Assembly (NCBI GenBank): GCA_013180625.2
Contig: SNVD02002494.1
Span: 100,396 to 164,395, forward strand
Length of the DNA: 64,000 nt
Source: Boswellia sacra
Taxonomy: Eukaryota > Streptophyta > Magnoliopsida > Sapindales > Burseraceae
Reading direction: 5' to 3'
A program made the position numbers and the translations under genes. Below, piece after piece: positions 34,640 through 45,887 of the stretch (positions within the stretch are counted from its first letter, which is position 1; each line of letters starts with the position of its first letter). The notes beneath the pieces are model-generated. The model was not told the DNA's origin, did not search any database, and saw nothing but the letters and a program-made list of their open reading frames with translations.

Positions 34640-34923
34640 ATCAACCTCTTTTGTCTTTTGAAAGTTTCAGATTAGTACTGATAGAAGTTTTCATTGGTTT
34701 TGAATTTTCATGCCCAAATTTCTTTACAAGATTTTTAGCATATTTTGATTGAGATATGAATATCCCATCATTCATTTGCTTAACCTGTAATCCAAGAAAG
34801 AAATTTTAATTCTCCCACCATGCTCATCTCAAACTTTTCCTGCATCAACTTAACAAACTCATTAGTTTTGCTTTTGTTAGTTGATTCAAACACAATGTCA
34901 TCCACATATATTTGAGCAACAAT
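34640..34923 (-). pseudogene. copia reverse transcriptase, C-terminal palm with YVDD (part 2)
   Basis: The minus strand reads VAQIYVDDIVFESTNKSKTN and KLMQEKFEMSMVGELKFL. YVDD is the catalytic motif of reverse transcriptase. It begins exactly at the CACTA insertion (AAT duplicate 34921-34923), and the other half of RT lies at 37158 and above. Confidence 0.9.
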
Positions 34924-37157
34924 CAATACTACAAAAATGCTAAACTATGAAAATTAATAGATGAGTGTTTAGTTTTTGTACATCATCATTTATATTTGAG
35001 TAGAACAATGATGCCTCATTAATGAGTGTTATAGTTTACATCTATCATCCTTTTATTTATACATAAACAATGACACTTGATATATGAGTGTTAGTATGTA
35101 AAAGTGTCATCATTGTGCGTAAAAGCAGAAAATGAGTGTTTTAACAAAAAAAAAAACTCATCATTGTATTATTAAATAATGTCAATTAATAGATGATAGT
35201 GATTTTATCAAATGTCATAATTTATCTGTAAAAATTAAAGATGAGTGCTTTCAAGTATATACTGTCATCTTTGTTAAAGTTTCATTAAAAAGTAATTATT
35301 TATTAAATTAAATTGTTTGGATTAAAATAATTTAGTTTTATAGTACTTTTAATTGTTTAATGAGATTTAAAAAGAAAAAAATTAAAGTAAAATTGTCAAA
35401 TATATTATGAATAATTTATAATTTTATATATTTAATTATGTTTTAAATTTTGAGGAAAATCATATCATTAATTTTTTAATTTTAATTTTTAAATTTTAAA
35501 AAAATAACAAAATTACGTCGTTTCATTAGTCAATTTGCAACATAAAAAGAGCAAAAGTAATGAAAGACAATTGACGGTGCCTTGAAAATTTTAACCCTAA
35601 CTCATCAGTCACTTCACGTTTTTCTCTTTGCTCTCCAACAAAGAAGACAAGCCAAGTAGCTCATACAAGAAGATGACACAAGGTACTTTTTAAAGTATAT
35701 TTTTATTTGAAGAGCTTTATAGCATTCCATCAAAGCATAAAATAGTAAATTATAAAAGTAATAGACAATTTCTTCAAGGCGGGCCATGACTTGTCTACCA
35801 CTACTTTTGCTTAATAATTTTATATTATTAGTTTAATTTTTTTTGAGTTTAATAATTTTATAGCATTATTTCATGGTGGCTTTTGCTGGATGGCTTAGTT
35901 AAATTAAAGCTGTCATTATTTTTGTTGATTGAAAAAGCATTGAACGTGATGCACTAATCTACAACTATAAACTGTTTGAAAAAATGACAAAGACAGCCGA
36001 CTTGTGTTTACCAAATATCAAATTCACACACACACACACCCACTATAGTTGACATACCGAGGAGATTGTTACTGATCTTAATGGATTTTGTGAGAATAAG
36101 GTAATTTCATATTTGTGTTTAAATTGAAATCATCCATATTTAGATGTAATCTTTAAAATTATGATTTAATGTTTATAATTTGCTAGAATAGAAAGTTATG
36201 ACCAAGAAGCGATTGATAAGATTAGATGTGAGTGGGCAGAGTATCTATAGAAGTTTTGTTTCACTTATAATAGTATATGGTATGTATATTATTAATAATT
36301 TGATATTATACTAGTGAATTTTGGTAATTCATATATCTTCTTAATTTTTTATTTGAATTACAGATAATTTTGGTTGCAAAATATTTTGAATGAGTCATAG
36401 TGAAAGTGCTACATTTTGCATCTTTTTGAAAGAAGTCATGCTGTTATGACTTCAATACTATGCAACAGGTAAATCTAGCTACTTTTTGCAATTATATATT
36501 TCTTTTTTTTTCTTTTGTTATTGTAATTTTTATAAGATAGTTAGTAACCATATATTTTTTCTTCATTCTTTTATTTTTTTTTCTTGTTGTTGTTTTATTA
36601 CTTTTTTGGTAAAAAGGTCTTATTGTTTTACAGTTTTTGGAAGGAATCATGGTGAAAGTACTATAATTTTGCAATTTTTTCAAAGGAATCATTCTTGTTG
36701 ATGAAGCACTACTTTACTTTGAAGATTTTGTTGTTTACTTTTGGTTGTAATGAAATTTGGATATAGATATGTGGATTTATATACTTGTGACTATTAATTT
36801 AGATTTATAGGTTTATATACTTGTGACTATTAATTTGACTATTAAATTTTTTTAACAAAAAAATTAATAAGATGACGGTTGTAAGCAACAATACTGTCAT
36901 TATATAAACATTTTAAGTTTACCAAGATGAGTGTTGTTTAGAAAAAGTTGTCATTGCATCTACATTATGAAGACACTTTAAACATAAAACAATGACAGTT
37001 GTTTTAAAAACTGTCATCATATATATGCAAAAAGATGAGTGTTTGAAACGGTCATCGTTTTGAAGCACCCCTACAATGTCAGGCGCATAGATGAGGGTTT
37101 CAAACTGTTATCATTGTCCCATTTCAACACTCATTGATGAATATTTTTGTAGTAGTG
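34924..37157. mobile_element. Non-autonomous CACTA (En/Spm-like) element, 2234 bp
   Basis: The left end CAATACTACAAAAAT and the reverse complement of the right end CACTACTACAAAAAT form a 15-bp inverted repeat with one mismatch. The flanking 3-bp duplication is AAT (34921-34923 and 37158-37160). Subterminal regions carry many copies of GATGAGTGTT and its relatives in both orientations (34960-35250 and 36870-37140), the usual subterminal repeat pattern. It interrupts copia RT; without it and one AAT the RT frame is continuous across the site. Exon-like segments with splice-site-like borders occur at 35590-36670, but no transposase is recognisable. Confidence 0.9.
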
Positions 37158-38053
37158 AATAAAATAGTTAGATGCATGTTTGATAAATAAAGTCTTATCA
37201 TTGTTGCCTCTTTTATAACCTCTGTTGATCAAAAAATTTGTCAACCTTTTATACTAAGCTCTAGTAGCTTGTTTCAAACCATATAAAACTTTGTGCAATT
37301 TGTACACAAAATCAGGATGTTTAAGATCTTCAGAACCCTTAAGCTATTCAACAAATACTTCTTCATTAAGATAGCCATTTAAAAATGCTGTTTTAACATC
37401 CATTTGGTACAACTTAAAATCAAGCAAACAAGCAATTGCAAGTAGTAATTTGATTGGTTCAAGTCTGGCTACTAGTCAAAGGTTTCATCAAAGTCTATGC
37501 CTTTTACTTGTGTGTAACCTTGTGCAACTAGCCTAGCCTTATTTCTTACTACTTGTCCACTTTCATCAGTTTTGTTTTTGAATATCCATTTAGTTCTAAT
37601 GATATTTGCATTTTCTGGCCTAGGAATTAATTCCCATGCTTAATTTCTTTTAAATTGATTAAGTTCATCTTGCAGAGCTTGAATCCAAACATCTTCTTTT
37701 AAGGCTTCTTTAACATTTTTTGGTTCAACTAAAGAAACATAACATGCAAATCTTACCTGATTTCTTACCTTGCTCCGAGTCTTCGTCATACCATCTGGTA
37801 TTCCAATAATAGAACTTGTTAGATGTGCCTTCTGAATCCATGTGGGTGGATCTTTCCTTTCATCTTCATTCCTGGTTGAATTTTTGTTCAAATCTGAGTT
37901 GTCAGTTGTTACAGTTATGTCGGATGTAACAGTAGTTGTTTCCTCTTTCATAACAGAGTCATCTTTATTATTGTTACTGTCTGAATCTGATTTCTCTGTA
38001 TCTTCTATAAAGCTGGTTATGTTTTTCCTCTTGTGAGTACTTTGCATAATCAT
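37158..38053 (-). pseudogene. copia integrase-RT linker and RT N-terminal part (part 1)
   Basis: The open segment 37640-38053 gives an acidic Asp/Ser/Thr-rich linker, then SSIIGIPDGMTKTRSKVRNQ and VEPKNVKEALKEDVWIQALQ, typical of the region just before copia RT. Below 37640, in broken frames, come RNKTDESGQVVRNKARLVAQ, VKTAFLNGYLNEE and KLHKVLYGLKQATRA. RT is cut at 37160 by the CACTA element. Confidence 0.88.
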
Positions 38054-39120
38054 TTAGATCATCAAATACTATGTTTGCAGATTCCATGACTGCCTCAGTT
38101 CTCATATTGTAAACTCGAAATGCTTTGCTATTTTGTGCATATCCCACAAAAACTCCTTCATCACTTCTCGGATCTAATTTTCTTAACTGCTCTATGTCAT
38201 TTAAGATGTAACACCTGCATCCAAAAACATGAAAATATTTCAAATTTGGTTTTGTACCTTTCAAAATTTTTTAAGGTGTCTGGTTAGTGCTAGGTCTTAG
38301 AAAAACTCTATTTGAAATATAGCAAGCAGTCTTATTGCTTCAGCCCATAGTCTCTTGGTCAACTTCTTGCTATTGAGCATTACTCTAGCCATCTCTTGAA
38401 GAGTTCTATTCTTTCTTTCCACAATGCCATTCTGTTCAGGGGTTTTAGGAGCTTAAAATTCATGATCAATTCCATGATATTTGCAAAAGTCAGCATAGCT
38501 AACGTTTTCAAACTCCTTTCCATGATCACTTCTTATTTTCACAATCCTTCCATTATTCCTATTTTGCTCATTTTCAAGTTTTACACAAAGATTCCTGAAA
38601 GCTTCAAAAGTGTCAGATTTTTCTTTAATAAAATCAACCCAAGTATATCTAGAGAAATCATCTACACAAACAAATATGTATCTTTTACTTGTAATGCTTT
38701 CAATTTGCATAGGACCCATAAGATCCATGTGAAGCAAATCAAGTATTTTGGATGTGCTAAGATATGGATTTGATTTTTGTGAACTTCTAATTTGTTTTCC
38801 CATTTGACATGGTCCACAAATTTCATTAACTTTGTCATCAAGTTTAGGGACTTTTTTTACAGCACCAAACTTAGTTAATTTAACCAAGTCTTTGTATTTA
38901 AGTGTCCTAATTTTTGATGCCACAATTCTAAATCCGAAATCCTAGCTTGAAATGCAATCTTTGCCAAATAACAATTATCCGAAGATCTATTTCTTTCTAG
39001 AATGCATTTATCAAAATTATCTAAGGCCATGCATTTGTTTTGTGTGAAATTAACAATATACTTGTCATCACATATCTGACTAATACTAATAAGATTTGCT
39101 TTCAAACCTTCAACCAACAA
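37974..39120 (-). pseudogene. copia integrase (frameshifted)
   Basis: The pre-integrase segment LELWHQKLGHLNTKT (about 38890-38935), then NEICGPCQMGKQIRSSQKSN, completes the HHCC finger. The core shows DLMGPMQIESITSKRYIFVC, VDDFSRYTWVDFIKEKSDTF, KIRSDHGKEFEN and, after a stop near 38452, PEQNGIVERKNRTLQEMA, so the D,D,E residues are visible. The C-terminal part is VFGCRCYILND, EGVFVGYAQNSKAFRVYNM and ANIVFDDLND. The frames are broken near 38900, 38455 and 38270. Confidence 0.88.
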
Positions 39121-39149
39121 GACATTTTGAAAATTGGTAGACCTTTGAC

Positions 39150-39290
39150 ATTCAAAATGCCTTTACCAATGATCCTACTCTTTACTCCATCTCCATAGGT
39201 GACATTACCATCCCTGCATGCTTTAAAATCTGTTAAAAACTGTTTATTTCCAGTCATGTGCCCAGAACAATCAATGTCAAAATACCACAA
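39150..39290 (-). pseudogene. copia retropepsin remnant with altered catalytic triad
   Basis: The minus strand reads WYFDIDCSGHMTGNKQFLTD, then GDGVKSRIIGKG. The usual D-S-G catalytic triad reads D-I-D here, so the protease would be dead even without the frameshifts around it. Confidence 0.82.
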
Positions 39291-41027
39291 ATTATTGGAT
39301 GATTGGTTAAGAGCAGTAAGAGCAACATGGCATACTGTCTTGTCTTTCTTAACCCACTGAGTTGTGATTTTGGTAACAGTTTGAACTGTTTTGATCTTTT
39401 ATGCAAAAGATTCAACAATTTAAAGCATCTAGGTCTAATATGTCCCTTTTTACCACAAAAATAATAAGTAGAAATGAATTTTCTTACCTTTTCAGGACTG
39501 GACTTAAAAAAGCTCAAAAGAGAAACAAATGCTTCATTACTTTTTGAACCAGGATTCGACCTTAAAGAGTTAAGTTTAGAACTTTTACCTGATGTTGAAG
39601 CTTTTACAAAAACTGTTTTTGATGAAGATGCAACATTACCTTTTGTATATCCTAATCCAACTTTTTTGGAGTTGTCTCTTCCAAGACTCAAGACCTGATC
39701 AAGTTTGGCTGCCCCAATTTTGAGTTGATCAACACACTTTTTGCTTTCAACCAGTTCTGTTGTAATTTTCTCAATATATGCTGTTTTGTCTGTCAAGATA
39801 ATCTCTAGTTCTGTGATATGGTTTTCAGCATAAGATTTTCACCATAGAGTGCACTATAAGTCTCCTACAACTCTTTATAGTATTCTGAACCATCTTTTTC
39901 ATTTGAATGATCGACACTGGTTCTGCAATTTTCTGTTATGTCAGTCATAACAGCTTTCCTTTTATTTGCTGAAGATGCTGTAATGCAACAAAATTACTTA
40001 TGCCATCTTGATCTTCTGAATCTGATTCTGATTCATCACTCCAAGTAGTTGTCAAGCCTTTGTTCTTCTTCTTGAGATTAGCATATTCAGACTAAATATG
40101 TCCATAACTAGAACATTCATAACACTGAATTTGCCCTTTTTTATCTAGTTGCTTTGATTTCTTTTTGTCATTCTCCTTGTTGAACTTCCCGAACTTATCT
40201 TTGTTTGAGTTTGATGGCTTTCCTTGATTCTTTTTCCTGAAATTTCTTTTCATGAACTTGATATAAGTTCTTGTTAGAAAAGCAATCTGTTTAGAATCAG
40301 TCTCATCAAGCTCATCATTACTTTCCTCATCAGATTTTTCAATTTTAACATTGAATGCAATGCTTTTACCGATTTGCTACCTAGTGCTCTGATTTATTTC
40401 AAAGTTTTGGAGAATGCCAATCAGTTCATCAACCCTTATCTCATCAGTGTTTTTAACGTCCTCAATGGCTCAAATTTTAGGTTGAAATTTATCTGGGATA
40501 GACCTAATTGTTTTGTTAACAATTTCTACATCAGTGAAAGTTTTTCAAAGCATATATGCCGAATTTGTGATATGACATATTTTAGAGTAAAACTCAGAAA
40601 TTGATTCATCCTCATGCATCATTAAATCTTCAAATTGAGAATTAAGTCTCATCAATTTGTATCTTTTAACAGATACGATACCTTCATGTTTTACCTCAAG
40701 TATGTCCCATGCTTCTTTAGCCACTTTGCATCTAGAAATATGTCCGAAATTGTTTAAGTCCACTACAGCAAAAATTGCATTAAGAGCCTTAGAATTCCAG
40801 CTGGAACGTCGATATTCTTCATCAGTCTATTCATCCTCAAGTTTGGGTTCGGAATCACCAAAAGCATTCACTTTTGTTGGCGGTGTCCATCCTTTAAGTA
40901 CACTAGTCCATGCCCTGTCATCAAGAGATTTGATATACATCATCATCCTTACCTTTCAATATGGATAATTACCATCATCAAGAATAGGTGGTTGTGTTCT
41001 GGATCTTCCATTATGAATAAACTCCAT
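39254..41027 (-). pseudogene. copia gag (frameshifted), with CCHC knuckles
   Basis: The ATG at 41027-41025 lies about 50 bases after the primer-binding site. The UBN2-type core is visible as WTSVLKGWTPP, EEYRRSSWNSKALNAIF, CKVAKEAWDILEVKHEG and MRLNSQFEDLMMHEDESISE (40545-40763), and then KTIRSIPDKFQPK. The knuckle CYECSSYGHI lies near 40110-40130, followed by DESESDSEDQDGI. A further segment (39254-39796) has a coiled-coil-like stretch and a second knuckle YFCGKKGHIRPRCF. Several stops interrupt it. The domain order equals that of the SIRE-like element at the left end. Confidence 0.85.
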
Positions 41028-41077
41028 TCTTCCATATCACTGTGGTCGTTTTCTTCACTTGTCTATCAGTGGACCTG

Positions 41078-41090
41078 CTCTGATACTAAT
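41078..41090 (-). other. Primer-binding site of the nested copia
   Basis: The minus strand reads TTAGTATCAGAGC, one change from TTGGTATCAGAGC, immediately inside the 5' LTR. Confidence 0.85.
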
Positions 41091-41985
41091 TGAAAGTTCT
41101 GGAAGTATGCAATTATAAGAAATATAACAGTAAACTGTAAAGTAAATTAACATAGGAGGATTTTTACATGGTTCGGTTAAAAAACCTACATCTACGGACA
41201 ACTATAGAGCTGCAATTCACTAAGCTCTTATTTGTACAATCTTTAGGATCTTTTCTAGTGCTGACTCACTCTCACACACTGACCTAATCTTTGTAAAACA
41301 AAATCCCGTCAAGATCTTAAACTCTAGTGACACTATCCACTCTCTGTCATAGATAACTTAACAACACACAGTTAAGTTATACATAACAACGACGTCTGAC
41401 GATGAATTACATAAACACTTAACCCGCAAGTTATCCTAAGTGTCTGATAACTCACACAGACCTAATCAACAATTCATGCACGATTTCTATCTCTCATACA
41501 TGAATCAAAACACTCATAAAATCAAATCAAAGAGACATTCCTATTTGCGTTGAAGCTCTCCTCTTTAATTCTTGGAATGCCAAAACCTAATCTCCATAAC
41601 ACACCACAATTTTTCATTATGAAAATATAACGATATATATAGTGGTATGCCTGGACAAAATCTCCTTAAAATTCTGTAAAAATTCTAATCAAAATCACAT
41701 TAGGATAAGGAGAAATATAATAGGAAGTGTTATAATTAGGATACAAGTGTTATAATTGTGTCTTAAAGTAATTAGGACACAAATAAATATTTTCCTGCTT
41801 TAATTAGGATACAAGGAGTAATATTCTAATCTAATAAGATATTTATTATAAATCAAATACTTTCTAAAATATACTTCTAGAAACAGTAAAATAGGAATAA
41901 AAATAATATTCTAGTTTTATCACAAGTTGAACAAAAATCATCATGTGCATGGCATATGCATATGTAGTAAACGTTGACACCAACA
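41091..41985 (-). repeat. 5' LTR (895 bp) of the nested copia
   Basis: The partner of 30474-31339, with TG...CA limits. Scattered substitutions and several short indels relative to the 3' copy point to an old insertion. Confidence 0.92.
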
Positions 41986-42346
41986 TATGATATGTATCAT
42001 GTGTGTGTGTATTTTATTTTAAGTTAAGTATAAATTATGTTTATTGTTATTTTTAAAATTTATAGATGTATGTATATTTTTTTTGGAATAAAGTAGACTG
42101 AATATAATTTTTTTAATAGTTTTTAAATAATGGTTATAAATATATTTATATTTTAAATGAAATAATTTAAAAAAATTTAAATTGATGGTGGGTCACGTCC
42201 TGATCTTTTCTTTCAAATGTTGTCCTGCCTCCTTTGCCTTGTTCCGGGGCAGTGGGGCGAGGCGGGGTAGGAAAAAGTTTAGCAGGGCAGAGATGGTACA
42301 TGCTGCCCCAACCTCGCTCCGCCCCATTGCTAACCCTAAACCTTAG

Positions 42347-43036
42347 CTGGTGGTAGCTTAAATACCTCTCAAAAAATGTTTAAAAATGGACCAAAATGGT
42401 CTGCAACTCGTCATGGCGTGCTGGGGCGCGCTATGAATGCATTGGGGCCTTAAATTTCTGCTCTTCACACCCTATCTATCTTTGGCCATAACTTTTTTGC
42501 ACAAATATCGGATTCATAAACCGTAAAATGCTTCAAAAACTAGACTCTCAAGGCTTTCCAATGGTGTATCATCCAATCCAGGTTCATGATAGACTGATAC
42601 AGTGAAATGCAAGAAGTTGGGCTGTCTATTCATGCTTTCCAGACTTGAATCACTTGTACTAAATTGAACATAACTTCTCATACACAACTATGATTCATGA
42701 ACTATAAAATTATCTAGAAATTAGACTTTCAGAGCTTTCCAATAGTGTATAGATCAACATCTGATTCATTGTGGATTGGTACAATTTATTTTGAGAAGTT
42801 AGCTGTCCAACAAGAAGTGAAAGTGCTTGATTTTGCTCAATTAATTTCCTATCTTTTATGTTGCTGCCATACATCTTGCACTTTTATTCTTCATCTCTTA
42901 ACTATTTTTCTATGGTTCTGAAGCACAGCAATGATTATTAACCTATAAAACACATAAAACACATATAAATAGCATGAAAAATACTCAATCATCTACAAAA
43001 TATAAGCGTAGAGTACTACAAAAATGCTACACATCA
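42347..43036 (-). repeat. 3' LTR of the gypsy-like element, proximal part
   Basis: It resumes after the hAT-like element at the second AACCTTAG and matches 46868-47559. It ends (LTR start on the minus strand) at TGATGTGTAGCATTTTTG, preceded by a purine tract TTTGGGGGTATT that can serve as polypurine tract. Confidence 0.88.
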
Positions 43037-44720
43037 AATACCCCCAAACTCAAGCGTTTGTTAGTCCTTGAGCAAAAAGAAAAACTAAGAAACAAAATAA
43101 AACACACTAAAGCATATGACACCCAATGAGCTGCATTACAAAATGTGAGATTTGCATGAAATTGATTCACAATATTGGTTCTTCAAAGATTTCTGAACTT
43201 CACTAGCTTAAAAGGAATACATTGACATTGTGATTGTTTAGAATTTCAACCCAAATGCCTAAATCACTTCATTCAAGATTCTTTTTTTTTATGTGTGATA
43301 GCCAATTGTATTTCACCCTTTGACACTAAGATCTTTTCATTTTCTATATAGATAATGAAATGAAAAAACTATCATAGGCCCACTTTTCATACCACTCTCA
43401 CTAATGTAGGTTAATCATAACATTAAGGATCAATAGGGCTTTAATAAGCTTGTAATGTGAGGCTAGGGTTAAGGTATGATAAGGATAATTAAATGGTTAA
43501 ATTACCCTTAGACACCTAATCATCCTCGGACTCAACTAAGAGTACCAACACTACTATGTACACATCCATATTTGATTTACGTATTCACTTCGTCATTCAC
43601 CACACCTATTATCCTTTGTATTATTTCTTCTCTTTTTCCTTTTTCTTTCTTTATATACTTGATTAGAGTTGTTACACCTCCAACTTATTTCATGCTTTGT
43701 AAAAGATTTGGTGTAACACTCTTTATTTTTTTATAACACAAAATAAGTGGCTTTCAATATTTGTTCCTATAGCGCTTCTGTGCTATGAAAGATAATAATG
43801 AAGGAAAAAATTTTATTTAAGGCTAGGAAAATTTTTAATGGTTTTACAAAGAAATAGGCTTAATAAGGCTCAAAAGGGGTGCACTAGGGACAATGATTGC
43901 AAAGGTTGGCTTGAACAGCTTAAACCGTCCAAAGAAAGCCTAGACCACTTCCCTAACATTGTGTAGCCTAGGATTTCGCCTCAAATGGCGATCAAAAAGG
44001 TTCTAGAGTCCTATGAGTTCTCAACACATGCCTTATAGAAAGTTTATTTAAGCTCATAAAAGGTTCAGAACTTAAGGCTATTGTGCTCAATTTGTTAAAG
44101 AATCTCAAATGAAATTCAACTAATCAAGCACACAAACAACACAGTATCTAGTATTCCCAATAATCTACTTATGATGAGTATCATAGTTCTATCATTGGGC
44201 AATGATCATCAAGAGACCACAAAACTCACATTTTGCAACTTATGAAAACACATAAAGCACATAAAAACACATTTAAAACAATCAAAACTAAGCACACTAA
44301 ACAATCTAAAAATAAGCAAAAAAAAAAAAGCAACCTAAAGCAAAAATTTTAAGCTACATAAACACACGAAACGTAAAACAAAAGAAAAACAACTTTAGAA
44401 AAACGAAACAAGCAAAAACATAAATTAACATTAAAGATAAACACATTAAAAATCAAGCAAACAAGCAACTAACTAGAACCAAAAATAAAACAAACCAAAA
44501 CGAACAACACACCAATTCAAATAAACACACCAAAAACAAAGCAAACAAGCAAATAACAAAAAGTAAAAAAAGCAAACACACCAAAACTAAACCAACACAC
44601 CTAAAGTCCTAAGAAATATAGAAAGAAACTGAACACAAAAAAGCAAATAAAAATAGAAAAAATTGCAATGCTACCACCCGCAAACTTAAAAATTACATTG
44701 TCCCCAATGTAAGCAAATAA
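43037..44720 (-). other. Non-coding 3' interior of the gypsy-like element
   Basis: No coding domain is seen. A-rich, with many ACAAA/CAAGCAAA words (44230-44660). Near 44695 the minus strand has ACATTGGGGACAATGTAA, a phrase commonly found downstream of pol in plant Tat/Athila elements, which supports the family call. Confidence 0.55.
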
Positions 44721-45400
44721 AGTAAAGGTAAAGAAAAGAGAACTTCCTTAGAATGTTAAGACTGCAATACAAAGTTGTTGCCTAACATGATCCTTGCGCT
44801 TGGCTTGCTCTTCGTAAAGCTTGACATTCTCATAAGATTGACCAAGAAAAATAAACCTCAATTAACTCAAAAGAGGCTTTAGCTTTGATAATGATGGCTC
44901 ATCAATAGAAGATTTGAATTGTGACACTAGTGATAACACTTTTATTGACTCCATTTCTTGATTTAGATGAATAACTATTGAATAAGCTTTCAAATGGTGC
45001 ACATATTCTAGACAACTAGCTTTTTTCCAAAGATAAGCATTAAGAGTCCCCTTTACAAGTGGATCAAAAGGGAGATTTACCTCAAGTTCACTATGGGTAC
45101 AAGTATTCATAACATCAATTTCATAGCAATCACCGGAATCTTCATTAGGAAACTTTATAGCTTTTTTTGGTTCTTCCACCACAATCTCTTCTTGTTTGTC
45201 TTAATCCCTCTCTTCATCAATGAAAAGTTTGTTGGATGGACAAAGGTCCATTTTTGTCTCCTTTGACCACACATCCTTAACTTCATTTTCACTCTTTTAA
45301 AGGATAACATTGCAATAATCTTTAAGATTGAGCTCCGTGTCATTTGGAATCCCACCTTCTTGTTTAGAATTGATGAAGGAGGCAATTTATCCAAGGTGCA
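44720..45400 (-). pseudogene. Remnant of Tat/Athila pol: pre-RT segment fused to an integrase-tail-like scrap
   Basis: Two overlapping minus-strand frames (45155-45394 and 44862-45182) lead to SIDEPSLSKLKPLLS, a stop, then LRFIFLGQ. This resembles the LELKPLPSHLRYVFLGE segment that precedes reverse transcriptase in Tat/Athila elements. It is followed at once by SYENVKLYEEQAKRKDHVRQ, which looks like the AYENAKLYKEK...HDK segment at the end of integrase. The whole RT, RNase H and integrase core between them are missing, so the element is non-autonomous. This reading is inferred by eye from short matches. Confidence 0.55.
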
Positions 45401-45865
45401 CTTGAATGGACTTTACGGTGGCATTCATGTCACTATAGTATTGTTCACAACTATCAAGTCTTGCATCATGCTTGTTGGAACTCTCTCTTATCTTTGCAAG
45501 AAATGCTCACAAGTTGTCTTCCAAGGACGAGTTCTTTTTGACATCCATGTTATCAAAATGATAGGTGTTGAATGCCATGCCTAGAACATTATCCCTTTTC
45601 TTTCTCCTTAGCTCTTAAGAAGTCTCTTCTTTCAAGTTCCCAATCAAAATGACAACAATTAGCACTATCTCTTCTATGCATCCACTGCCAATGACAACAA
45701 AACACAACAAGAATAAAAAAGAACAAATAGAAATTACAAAAACTATGAAAATAATACTAGCTACAAAAAGAAACTAAAACAATTCAAATGAAAAAAGAAA
45801 ATCTAGATAAAGACTAAAATTACTTAATAACAATATTAGCTAGAAAAAAAAATTAAATAATACTT

Positions 45866-45878
45866 GATAACGACGCCA
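45866..45878 (-). other. Primer-binding site (tRNA-Asp type) of the gypsy-like element
   Basis: The minus strand reads TGGCGTCGTTATC about ten bases after the 5' LTR end. Tat/Athila elements typically have TGGCGCCGTTGCC. Confidence 0.7.
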
Positions 45879-45887
45879 AAAACTAGT

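Larger units (their letters stand above)
30474..41985 (-). mobile_element. Ty1/copia element (9.3 kb net) with an extra 3' ORF, split by a CACTA element
   Basis: The LTRs are 41091-41985 (5', 895 bp) and 30474-31339 (3', 866 bp), both ending in TG...CA and clearly homologous. The flanking 5-bp duplication is TAGGA (30469-30473) / TATGA (41986-41990), four of five identical. The primer-binding site is TTAGTATCAGAGC just inside the 5' LTR, and the polypurine tract AAAAAGGGGGAGAT lies just outside the 3' LTR. gag, protease, integrase, RT and RNase H run in copia order on the minus strand with stops and frameshifts. An additional sense ORF lies between RNase H and the 3' LTR. A 2.2-kb CACTA element interrupts RT. 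Confidence 0.92.
29128..42338. mobile_element. Non-autonomous hAT-like transposon (about 1.7 kb net) split by a copia element
   Basis: Terminal inverted repeats TAGGGATGGCAAT (left) and, on the other strand, TAGGGTTAGCAAT (right) match at 11 of 13 positions. They are flanked by an 8-bp duplication AACCCTAG (29120-29127) / AACCTTAG (42339-42346), seven of eight identical. These ends and the 8-bp duplication are hAT hallmarks. Subterminal regions are rich in GGGGC and GGCGGG words. No transposase coding is seen. Subtracting the copia insertion with one duplicate leaves about 1694 bp. Internal tandem repeats are listed separately. Confidence 0.82.

Noticed and set aside
36486..36701. Phe-rich ORFs on both strands around 36490-36700
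   Set aside because: They arise from T-rich runs inside the CACTA element.
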